In this document: positions 5,211 to 11,668 of the stretch, piece after piece
How the letters are laid out: each line of letters begins with the position of its first letter
Position numbering within the stretch: the stretch's first letter is position 1
Assembly (NCBI GenBank): GCA_035642125.1
Contig: DASQSZ010000075.1
Span: 1-11,668, forward strand
Length of the DNA: 11,668 nucleotides
Direction: 5' to 3'
DNA from: CALAED01 sp937891035
GTDB lineage: Bacteria; Actinomycetota; Actinomycetes; Streptosporangiales; Streptosporangiaceae
Program-made: the position numbers and the translations under genes
The notes under the pieces: generated by a model
The model's database searches: none
The model's input: the letters and a program-made list of their open reading frames with translations, nothing else
Told to the model about the DNA's origin: nothing

Positions 5211-5732
5211 TCAGGTCCAGGTCTGGGCGGCGCGGATCGCGCGAAGGGCGGCGCGGCGGGTGTCGCCGGACAGCATGTCGACGTAGACCTTGCCGTTCAG
5301 GTGGCCGGTTTCGTGCTGTAGACAGCGGGCGAGTTCACCGGCGCCGGTGACGCGCACCGGCCGGCCATCGACGTCCACTCCCTCGACCGTCGCACGTGCG
5401 TGCCGTGGGGTCGGGAAATGCAACCCCGGCAGCGACAGGCAGCCCTCCTCATCGACCACCAGTTCGCCGTCCGCGGCGAGGACGGGGTTGATCACGTGGG
5501 CGATCTGCCGGTGTCCGTCGTCGTCGGCGCAGTCGTAGACGAAGACCCGCAAAGAGACGCCGATCTGGTTGGCGGCAAGCCCCACCCCGCGCGCGTCGTA
5601 CATCGAGACGAACATGTCGTCCACGAGCCGTTTCAGGTCGGCGTCGAACGTCGTCACCGGGTCGCAGACCGTTCGCAGCACCGGATCGCCGAGGTACCTG
5701 ATGGGCCGGCTCGTTCCCTTCTGTGACCCCAT
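5211..5732 (-). CDS. def: Peptide deformylase
   Basis: 173 residues. It removes the N-formyl group from new proteins. All three family motifs are present: GVGLAANQIG (49-58), EGCLSLP (96-102) and QHETGHLNG (139-147). Metal ligands are Cys98, His140 and His144, with Glu141 as the catalytic base. In motif 3 the residue before the second His is Gly, where Asp is usual (HExDH). The N-terminus RPIRYLGDPVLRTVCDPV is typical. ATG 5732 gives a normal family start; an ATG four codons upstream (5744) would add MCHL. A TAGTGT box lies eight bases before ATG 5732, and no Shine-Dalgarno sequence is seen. It converges on arfB and is separated from the upstream DivIVA-like gene by a strong hairpin, so it is probably transcribed on its own. 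Confidence 0.93.
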   Translation of the reverse strand: MGSQKGTSRPIRYLGDPVLRTVCDPVTTFDADLKRLVDDMFVSMYDARGVGLAANQIGVSLRVFVYDCADDDGHRQIAHVINPVLAADGELVVDEEGCLSLPGLHFPTPRHARATVEGVDVDGRPVRVTGAGELARCLQHETGHLNGKVYVDMLSGDTRRAALRAIRAAQTWT

Positions 5733-5740
5733 GAGATGAC

Positions 5741-5746
5741 ACACTA
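5741..5746 (-). promoter_or_regulatory. Candidate -10 box of def
   Basis: TAGTGT on the minus strand ends eight bases before ATG 5732, giving a leader of zero to two bases. Its outer base coincides with the foot of the hairpin at 5746-5778. Confidence 0.35.
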
Positions 5747-5778
5747 CGGGCCGCCTTCCGGTGTGGAAGGCGGCCCGT
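5746..5778 (-). terminator. Strong 14-bp hairpin between the DivIVA-like gene and def
   Basis: ACGGGCCGCCTTCC (5746-5759) is the exact complement of GGAAGGCGGCCCGT (5765-5778) across a 5-base loop. It lies 59 bases beyond the stop of the minus-strand DivIVA-like gene and just upstream of def. This placement fits a rho-independent-type terminator for the DivIVA-like gene. No T-run follows on the minus strand. Confidence 0.65.
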
Positions 5779-5837
5779 GTGCGTTGCCGTCCGTACCATC
5801 GTGCGCGGTGTGAACGGCGGCGGAGTGGTTGAGCGGC

Positions 5838-7175
5838 CTACCGAGAGCCGGGCTCAGTCGGCCGGGGTTGTTGCGGGGGCATCGCGGGGCGACCGGGAGC
5901 GGCGCTTCCGCCCTCCGCCGGTCCGCCCGGCATCCTGGGCGCGGCGCCGTCGGCGCCGAACGAGGACGGAGTCGCGTGCTTCGAGGCACCTGCACCGGCG
6001 CTGTCGTCGTCCTGGTCGTCGGCAGCGGTGGTGGTGGCCGCCTGCTCGGGCTCGGCCCGGTGCTCGCCGGAGCCAGAGGCGGGGCCCTTGGGCTCAAGGC
6101 CGCCGGCCGGCGGCGAGAACTTGTGCGGTGGCGCGGCCTGGGCGCCGCCCGGCGTCGTCGTAGCCCCCGGCGACCCCGACGTGGCCGACGGGGTCGGCGT
6201 GGCCGATGGCGTCGGCGAGGCGGGGGCCGCGGGAGCGGCGGGGCCAGCGGACACGGGCGCCTTGTGCGGTGGTGCGAGCAGCGCGCCGCCCGGAGTCGAG
6301 GATTCGCCCGCCGGAGCGCCGGGGGCTCCCGCAGCGGTGGGCGCCGCCGGGGTCGCGGCCGGCACGGACTGTTGCTGCTTGCCCGCAGGGCCGGCGCCGG
6401 GCCCGGAGCCGGGAGAACGCGGAGCCTGGCCGGGACCGGCGGGGGCGGGGGCTGCGGGCTGCTTGCGGACCGGCTGCTGCTTGACGAAGTCGTCGACCAT
6501 CTTCTCCAGCGGGCCGGCGGCATCCTCTGCCCGCAGCAACGAGTTGAGCGTCTCGCTGATCTCGGTCAACCGCTGCAGCGCCTGGGTGTGGTTCTTGGTG
6601 AGCTGCGCCAGCCGGTCGGTCGCGCCCTCATTGATCACGCTCGCGCGGCGCTCGGACTGGGTCAGCGTGCGCTCGGCCTCGAGCCGCGCGCTCGTCACGG
6701 TGTGCTCGGCCTCTTGCTTGGCCGTCGACAGGATGCTTTCGGACTCCTTCTTGGCGGCACCCAGCACCTGGCCGGCCTTTTCCTGGGCGCCAGCGAGGTC
6801 CTTGTCGGCGCGCGCCCTGGCCTCGTCGATGATCCGCTTGGACTCCTCCTCCGCGTCCTTGCGGATCTGCGCGCCCTTGCCCTCGGCCTCGGCCAGCTTG
6901 TCCTTGGCTTCGTCCTCGGCGAGATTGATGATCTGGCGGAGACGGTCACTGAGATCGTCGCCGGTCGGTTTGCGTGCCTCGCGCACCTCGGCCATCTCCC
7001 TGCGGGTGCGTTCGACATCGTCGAGCGCACGGGCGAGGCGGGCCTCGAGGTCGCGGATCTGGTTGCGGCTGCGGGCGATGTAGTCCTCGACCTGGCGGCG
7101 GTTGTAGCCGCGCATCACGATCTCGAACGACTCTTCGCGGAGCAGGTTGGGCAGGATCTCAGCTTCGTTACTCAT
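5838..7175 (-). CDS. DivIVA-like coiled-coil protein with long Pro/Ala-rich tail
   Basis: 445 residues from ATG 7175. Residues 16-50 (SFEIVMRGYNRRQVEDYIAR and following) match the DivIVA N-terminal lipid-binding motif 'RGY...qVd.yl', which places such proteins at curved membrane or cell poles in Gram-positive bacteria. About residues 35-230 form an almost unbroken coiled coil rich in Glu, Lys, Ala and Arg, partly with 11-residue spacing as in KDAEEESKRIIDEARARAD. Residues about 235-445 are Pro/Ala/Gly-rich and probably disordered, with SPTPSATPTPSAT, an acidic patch DDQDDD and a duplicated 12-residue motif TPGGA..APPHK. It is not Wag31/DivIVA itself: the N-terminal motif and tail differ. A role in polar growth, division or membrane scaffolding is inferred. 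The frame runs upstream to 7262, but the extra 29 residues are unlike the family. No clear ribosome binding site is seen before ATG 7175. It is divergent from the large AAA gene. Confidence 0.8.
   Translation of the reverse strand: MSNEAEILPNLLREESFEIVMRGYNRRQVEDYIARSRNQIRDLEARLARALDDVERTRREMAEVREARKPTGDDLSDRLRQIINLAEDEAKDKLAEAEGKGAQIRKDAEEESKRIIDEARARADKDLAGAQEKAGQVLGAAKKESESILSTAKQEAEHTVTSARLEAERTLTQSERRASVINEGATDRLAQLTKNHTQALQRLTEISETLNSLLRAEDAAGPLEKMVDDFVKQQPVRKQPAAPAPAGPGQAPRSPGSGPGAGPAGKQQQSVPAATPAAPTAAGAPGAPAGESSTPGGALLAPPHKAPVSAGPAAPAAPASPTPSATPTPSATSGSPGATTTPGGAQAAPPHKFSPPAGGLEPKGPASGSGEHRAEPEQAATTTAADDQDDDSAGAGASKHATPSSFGADGAAPRMPGGPAEGGSAAPGRPAMPPQQPRPTEPGSR
6120..6296 (-). repeat. 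Duplicated TPGGA-APPHK coding motif in the DivIVA-like tail
   Basis: TPGGALLAPPHK (6261-6296, residues 294-305) and TPGGAQAAPPHK (6120-6155, residues 341-352) differ at two positions only. They lie 47 residues apart in an otherwise low-complexity tail. Confidence 0.65.
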
Positions 7176-7711
7176 GGGCCTAAGGGGGGTCGGGGGTCGT
7201 CTGGGATGACTCTCGACTCTTCCACCCCATTCGCGCAAGCGGAACGCACGGACCCGAAACATTTTGTGACCGACCCCAGGTCAGCAAACCGCCGATAACT
7301 GGAGATATAGGGGGATAGCGAACCAACTAACCGGCTCGACCGCGGGCGTTCGCTCGCGCCCCGACCTGCGACGTTGAGTTTGCTCGGCCGTGCCGATGGG
7401 CAATCCTCATCGTAGGCTCCGTCGCGTGCCCGCGGTCCCTTCCGCACCCTGTCCACCGGGGGGACGTGCCATCGCGCGACGGGGCCGATCTTCTTCCCGC
7501 CTTTTTCGTTCCTTGGCGAGTTCGCGGCTTGCCCCTGGCTCGTCGGCGGCCTGTCCTGGCCGTCCTGGCTCGTCCGTGGCTTGTTCGCCGCACCTCCGCG
7601 GCACTTTGGGATGGGGCCGGCGACCTCCCCGCGCATACGACGGCGAACCGCACGCGCAGTTGTGACCATGTCAGGACGAAGGGCACATGATTGCGCAACT
7701 ACGATGAGCCC
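7176..7711. other. 536-base gene-free divergent region
   Basis: I see no convincing gene here on either strand. Short open frames lack ribosome binding sites and family features. For the DivIVA-like gene, a TATATC box (7304-7309, minus strand) is a possible -10, leaving a leader of about 120 bases. Within that leader, TGACC and GGTCA arms (7267-7283) form a small inverted repeat. An 11-bp direct repeat CCTGGCTCGTC occurs at 7534-7544 and 7564-7574, exactly 30 bases apart. A pyrimidine-rich stretch lies at about 7489-7512. The right end carries the promoter of the large AAA gene. The length suggests regulated divergent promoters or an unrecognised small RNA. Confidence 0.5.
7700..7705 (+). promoter_or_regulatory. 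Candidate -10 box of the tandem AAA gene (leaderless)
   Basis: TACGAT is followed by six bases and GTG 7712, with no Shine-Dalgarno sequence. It is the same arrangement as at the DUF2236 gene. It favours GTG 7712 over the in-frame TTG at 7691 (which lies upstream of the box) and ATG 7799. Confidence 0.5.
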
Positions 7712-10700
7712 GTGGCATGGGGACCTGGCTATGTCGGTGCGCCACCGCCCGCCCCCCAACACGATCCCTTCACGGCGGCGGAGCGCGAAACGCGCGCCAT
7801 GGTGTCGGCGGGCTGGTGGCCCGGCGCGCCGCAGCAACAGCGCCAGCACGCGATCGCGGGGCGGATGCTCGCGCTGCCCGACGGCACCTGGTGGCTGTTC
7901 GGCGCCTGGGCCCGCTGGTACCGCTGGCACCCGTCGGATCGACAGTGGTACCTCTGCCCGCCGCCGCGGGCGACCGCGACCAGGGCCGCTGGAAGGCCCG
8001 CGCGGCTCGGCGCCCCGCCGCCGGCGCTGCCGCCCCACGTCCTGCCGGCCGGCCCGGACTTCCACTATGGCGGGCCGCGCCCGCTGCCCTTCGTCGGCCA
8101 CGAGCTGGCACCGGAGCTGTCGTCCCAGGTCAAGGCGACCATAGCGGCGGCAGCCGCGCTGCCGGCAGAGGACTATCCGCATTGGTGGGCGCTGTTCCCC
8201 TCATCCGTGCCGAGCACGGTGGCCGCGACCTGGGGAGCCATGCTTTGGTGCGCGGCCGCGCCGGTCTTCGACTCCCGGCTCGACGAACAGCTGCTGGGGC
8301 TATGGTCGCCCTACCGCGCCCGGCCGCTGCCCCGGCTGGACGGGCCGCGCTGGCTGACCCCGCCGCCGCTTGAGGCGCTGGTCGGCCTGTACGCCGAACG
8401 GCTGCGGTCCGGCCGGGTCGACGCGGCCATCGTCGTGCTGCGCACGCTGTGGGCGGTGGCGAACGCGCTGCGCGGCGATCAGCGGTTCCAAGCCAGGGCC
8501 GACGCGCTGCTGGCCATCCTCGGCGCCACGCTGAACAATCCGACGATCGACTACGGGACACTGCCGTACGGCGATCAGGCCCTCGTACAGCAGTGGCTGA
8601 CCCGCTGCCCGCCGCAGCTTGCGCCCGCGGTGCGCATCGAAAGCTCGCCCGGCGACAACGTCCGGCACGCCTATTACGACCTGGCCCAGGTCGTGGCCGA
8701 GGTCGCCGGAGACCCGGCCGATCCCGGCTACATCGAGCCGCGCCTGGTGGCTGCCGCGCTCATCGCCGCCGATCTGGCCGTCGTACGCCAGGACGTGGTC
8801 TCCAAGGTCGTCCCCTGGCTCGACCCGGAGATCCGCTACACCATTCAGGCCATCCTGCGCCAAAGCGGACATCCGCTCCGCGCCCTGTGGCCCAAGGACC
8901 TTCGGCTGCCCGACATGCTGTGCGGCGGGCTCGGCGCGGGAGACGCGGGGGACGCGGCCGCCGCCCGCAACCGCGGCGTTTTCCTCGCCACCATGTACGC
9001 GGCCGATCTGTCATGGTGCCGGCTGGGCGGCGGCATTCCGGCGCGTCCGCGCGGCTTCCCGGTACCGACGGCGGCCATCGCCGAGATCATCGGTACCGAC
9101 CGAGCCAAGGCGGCGTCCTCGGCTCAGCCGATCACGCCGCCGCCGGGGCTGGCGCCCATGGGCCAGCAGTACCCGCCGGGCAGCGGCGCCCAGGCGCTGC
9201 CGCCCTTCCCCGCGACGCCGGCCGTGCCAACGGCGCCGCCGATGGAGTCGGCCCGGCCCATGCCGCCCGTGGGGCCGGCGGAGCAGCCCATGGGGTTTCC
9301 GTCGCCGCCGGGCACGCCCCGGGGTGGCCACCCTGGGCCCCCGGGGCAGCCGGAACCGGTCCGGCCGCCCGAACCGGTCGGCTACGCCGCCGCGCAGGGC
9401 GGCCCCGAGACCTGGGAGGCGGCCGCCGAGCCGCACGGCCCGCCACAGTACGGCGCAGCGCCCGGCGCCGGGCGGGCGGGCGACGGGTGGGCCGGTGCGC
9501 AGCCGGGCGAACCGCCGGGCGAACCGCAGCCGGGCGACGCGCAACCGCGCCCGGAGCAGCCGCCGGTGCCGGGGCCGCCACCGAGCGAAGCGACCGCGCC
9601 CGACGTGCCCGAATCCGCTGACGCGGCGCCCGGCATGGCGGCCGGCGGGGCACGGCCGGCCGCCACCGGCCCGCTGGGGACCCGGATCCTGACCGAGGAA
9701 ACCGGCCCGGACGACCTCGAGCAGGCGGCACCCGGGGCAGCACCGGCACCGGCATCGCCGCTTGGCACCCGCATCATGTCCGTCGGCGACATGATGGACG
9801 CGCCGATGCCGGCCCGCCCGGTCGACGAGATCGCGCCGCCGGGGGACGTTCCCGTACTTCCGATCATCGAGCGGTTCGGCACCGCGTTCGTGTGCGGTAC
9901 CGAGGCCGCGGCGGCCCGCGTCGCGAACGGAACGACGGCGACGGTCGAGCACGACGCCGGGGGCCTGCTCGACGCGTTGGCCGACAGGGCGATGTGGGCC
10001 GACGCCGGGCCCGAACCCGCCCCCGATCCCGTTTCCGACCCCGACAGGACGAAGGTGGACGCGCCCGATGCGGCGGATCCGGAGATCACGTCGGTGGACG
10101 CGTCCGACCTGACGGTGACGGACGGCCCTGAGCCGGGGCCGGAGTCGGTCGTCGCGTGCCCCGCTGTGCTCTTGGTCGGGGCGCCGCACACCGGGCAGCG
10201 CCGCCTGGCCCGCATGATCGCCAGAGCGCTGGCCGCGGCGGGCGTCGGCACCGGCGCCGTACGTACCGCGCACGCCGACCAGGTGCGGTCGGCCTCCACC
10301 GAGGAGATCACGACCGTCGTACTCGGCCGGCAGGACGCCACCGGACCCGAGACGACGCCGCTCGTCGGCGACGATGGGCCGGGCCCCCGCCACGTCGGTT
10401 CCGTCATTCTCTTCGAGCGGCTGGACACGGCGATCATGGAGGCGTTCGACCCGGCGGCGGTCGCCACGGCCGTCCTTCGGCGGTGGCGCGACGAGCCCGG
10501 CACCGCGCTCATCGCGACGTGTGAGCCGCGGGCCTTCCGCCGGCTGGCGGCCGACCACCCCGATCTGGTCGCGGCGTTCCATGTCTTCCTGCTGCCAGAG
10601 CTCACCGAGGCCCCCGCCCGGCTCACGCTGTTGCACGTGCTGGCCGACGAGCGCCGGGTGACCGTCGACTCGGCCGGCCTCGACGCCGTCAGGGCCGACC

Positions 10701-11668
10701 TGGACCGGCTGCGCGGCCCGGGCGAACTGGTCAATGCCCGGCTGGTCGAGACGTATCTGGATCGAGCCTGCCAGCGGCATGTCGGCCGCGCCGGCGCGTC
10801 GCGCGACCGGCTGGTCTTGACGCCCGAGGACTTCGCCGGTGTGGCGGCCGAGATCGAACCCGCTTTGCGGGAACCGGCCGACGTTGACGGCTTCTTGCGC
10901 GAGCTGGACGGCCTGGTCGGCCTGGACGACGTCAAGGAGATGGTGGCGAGCCTCGTCGCCACGGCTCAGCCGGGCGACCAGGCGGCGGCCGGCATCCGCC
11001 ATCTGATCTTTGTTGGGCCGCCGAGCGTCGGCAAGGCGACCGTGGCCGGCCTGCTCGGCGGGATCTACGCGGCGCTGGGCGTGCTCGACTCGGGGCATCT
11101 GGTCACCTGCCGGCCCGTCCACCTGGCCGGGCGGGACGCCGTCGACACCGAGATCCGGGTGGCGGCGATGGTCGAACAGGCCATGGGCGGCGTCCTGCTC
11201 ATCGAGCAGGCCGACCGGCTGGCGGGCCCGGGGGCGGCCGGCTGGGGGGCGGCGTCCGGCACGGTGGCCGCGGAGCTGCTCACGCACATGGGAGAGCGAC
11301 GTGGTGAGTTCATGATCGTGTGCTCCAGCACCGTGCCGGCGGCGCTGACGGAGTTCTTGGCGAACAACCCAGAATTCCGGGCGGAGTTCGCCGCGCCGAT
11401 CGAGTTCGTGCCGTTCACCGATCGAGAGCTTGTGCGGATCTTCCAGCGGTTCGCCGAGCGTGATCTTTACTTGCTGGACGAGGAACTTCGGGTGGAGTTG
11501 CTGTCCAGGTTCGCGCGGCTGCGGGAGGAGAACGGGTTCGAGTACGCGAATACCGTTCGGCGGCTGTTCGACGAGACCGTGACCCGGCAGGCGAGCCGGC
11601 TGGCCGAAGCGGCCGGCGGAGCGCCCCGACAGGCCGCGAGCCGGGCGGGCCCGGGGCACTTCGGGCCG
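7712..11668 (+). CDS. Large protein with Trp-rich N-terminus, Pro-rich linker and two degenerate AAA modules, 3' end missing
   Basis: 1319 codons without a stop, still open at the right edge. Residues 57-82 are Trp-rich (PDGTWWLFGAWARWYRWHP, then QWYLC). About 110-460 look helical and match no family I know. About 470-690 are Pro/Gly-rich and carry two PLGTRI motifs (654, 683); about 700-815 are acidic. AAA-like module 1 (about 815-1060) has VLLVGAPHTGQRRLARMIAR: Gln829 replaces the Walker A Lys, and the Walker B-like segment is VILFERLD (899-905). Module 2 (about 1067-1319) resembles CbbX/SpoVK ATPases: LDGLVGLDDVKE, Walker A GPPSVGKAT (1102-1110, Lys kept), Walker B VLLIEQAD with Glu-Gln (1165-1166) in place of Asp-Glu, then NNPEFRAEF with Glu1225 where an Arg is usual, and PFTDRELVRIFQRFAERD. 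The usual LVGxYVG pore loop is replaced by VHLAGRDAVDTEI. ATP hydrolysis is therefore doubtful; ATP binding by module 2 is possible. No membrane segment is seen. The partners and function are unknown. An in-frame stop at 7688-7690 limits the start to TTG 7691, GTG 7712 or later. Confidence 0.85.
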   Translation, partial: MAWGPGYVGAPPPAPQHDPFTAAERETRAMVSAGWWPGAPQQQRQHAIAGRMLALPDGTWWLFGAWARWYRWHPSDRQWYLCPPPRATATRAAGRPARLGAPPPALPPHVLPAGPDFHYGGPRPLPFVGHELAPELSSQVKATIAAAAALPAEDYPHWWALFPSSVPSTVAATWGAMLWCAAAPVFDSRLDEQLLGLWSPYRARPLPRLDGPRWLTPPPLEALVGLYAERLRSGRVDAAIVVLRTLWAVANALRGDQRFQARADALLAILGATLNNPTIDYGTLPYGDQALVQQWLTRCPPQLAPAVRIESSPGDNVRHAYYDLAQVVAEVAGDPADPGYIEPRLVAAALIAADLAVVRQDVVSKVVPWLDPEIRYTIQAILRQSGHPLRALWPKDLRLPDMLCGGLGAGDAGDAAAARNRGVFLATMYAADLSWCRLGGGIPARPRGFPVPTAAIAEIIGTDRAKAASSAQPITPPPGLAPMGQQYPPGSGAQALPPFPATPAVPTAPPMESARPMPPVGPAEQPMGFPSPPGTPRGGHPGPPGQPEPVRPPEPVGYAAAQGGPETWEAAAEPHGPPQYGAAPGAGRAGDGWAGAQPGEPPGEPQPGDAQPRPEQPPVPGPPPSEATAPDVPESADAAPGMAAGGARPAATGPLGTRILTEETGPDDLEQAAPGAAPAPASPLGTRIMSVGDMMDAPMPARPVDEIAPPGDVPVLPIIERFGTAFVCGTEAAAARVANGTTATVEHDAGGLLDALADRAMWADAGPEPAPDPVSDPDRTKVDAPDAADPEITSVDASDLTVTDGPEPGPESVVACPAVLLVGAPHTGQRRLARMIARALAAAGVGTGAVRTAHADQVRSASTEEITTVVLGRQDATGPETTPLVGDDGPGPRHVGSVILFERLDTAIMEAFDPAAVATAVLRRWRDEPGTALIATCEPRAFRRLAADHPDLVAAFHVFLLPELTEAPARLTLLHVLADERRVTVDSAGLDAVRADLDRLRGPGELVNARLVETYLDRACQRHVGRAGASRDRLVLTPEDFAGVAAEIEPALREPADVDGFLRELDGLVGLDDVKEMVASLVATAQPGDQAAAGIRHLIFVGPPSVGKATVAGLLGGIYAALGVLDSGHLVTCRPVHLAGRDAVDTEIRVAAMVEQAMGGVLLIEQADRLAGPGAAGWGAASGTVAAELLTHMGERRGEFMIVCSSTVPAALTEFLANNPEFRAEFAAPIEFVPFTDRELVRIFQRFAERDLYLLDEELRVELLSRFARLREENGFEYANTVRRLFDETVTRQASRLAEAAGGAPRQAASRAGPGHFGP
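9671..9775 (+). repeat. Duplicated PLGTRI motif in the linker of the AAA protein
   Basis: GPLGTRILTEE (PLGTRI at 9671-9688) and SPLGTRIMSVGDMM (PLGTRI at 9758-9775) are 29 residues apart in the Pro-rich linker. The codons differ between copies (CTGGGGACCCGG against CTTGGCACCCGC), so the repeat is kept at protein level. Confidence 0.6.

Noticed and set aside
5821..5880. GGAGTGGTTGAGCGGCC, resembling the start of a tRNA (acceptor and D-arm)
   Set aside because: No T-loop GTTCGA-type sequence, anticodon stem or closing acceptor arm follows. The bases are explained by the 3' end of the DivIVA-like gene.
5829..7298. A 489-codon open frame on the plus strand opposite the DivIVA-like gene
   Set aside because: Its Leu/Gly/Arg-rich product matches nothing, whereas the minus-strand frame gives a clear DivIVA-like motif and coiled coil.
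7407..7604. A 65-codon charged minus-strand frame in the divergent region
   Set aside because: It has a GTG start with no ribosome binding site or -10 box at useful spacing, and its composition reflects the local CCTGGCTCGTC repeat. It cannot be supported as a gene.
9011..11659. An 882-codon open frame on the minus strand opposite the AAA gene
   Set aside because: Its product is Arg/Gly/Pro-rich with no family features. It mirrors codon bias on the opposite strand of a very GC-rich gene, whose plus-strand frame shows recognisable AAA motifs.

Overview
This is a GC-rich window from an actinomycete. A mycothiol synthase, a GlnR-type orphan regulator and a DivIVA-like coiled-coil protein point to Actinobacteria. 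The protein sequences look most like Streptosporangiales or a related order, but that placement is a judgement from memory of the families and no search was run.

Left part (1-3669). The start of an LmeA-like (DUF2993) exported lipid-binding protein runs off the left edge on the minus strand. It is followed by a MoaD/ThiS-like sulfur carrier, also on the minus strand. Divergent from these, on the plus strand, are glnR (nitrogen regulator), mshD (last step of mycothiol synthesis) and pstB (phosphate-import ATPase). The order lmeA / glnR / mshD / pstB-like matches the Rv0817c-Rv0820 block of Mycobacterium tuberculosis. The 308 bases between mshD and pstB hold what looks like a short relic of pstA, suggesting that a pst transporter operon has eroded here and left pstB without its membrane partners.

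Middle part (3670-7175). A DUF2236/MpaB-type oxygenase-like gene (minus) and arfB, a ribosome-rescue peptidyl-tRNA hydrolase (plus), are divergent. Peptide deformylase (minus) converges on arfB across a G-rich tract able to form a G-quadruplex. Upstream of deformylase, behind a strong 14-bp hairpin, lies a minus-strand gene for a DivIVA-like coiled-coil protein with a long Pro/Ala-rich tail.

Right part (7176-11668). A 536-base gene-free divergent region separates the DivIVA-like gene from one very long plus-strand gene. That gene starts with GTG at 7712 and is still open at the right edge (1319 codons visible). It encodes a Trp-rich N-terminus, a helical region, a Pro-rich linker, and two AAA-type modules of CbbX/SpoVK flavour. 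Both modules have altered catalytic motifs: the first lacks the Walker A lysine, and the second has Glu-Gln where Asp-Glu is expected in Walker B. This probable tandem pseudo-ATPase is the most unusual object in the window.

Expression signals. Six genes (moaD, mshD, DUF2236, arfB, def and the AAA gene) have a -10-like hexamer 6 to 8 bases before the start codon and no clear Shine-Dalgarno sequence. Leaderless or near-leaderless transcription therefore seems common here. The lmeA-like gene and glnR instead have clear ribosome binding sites.
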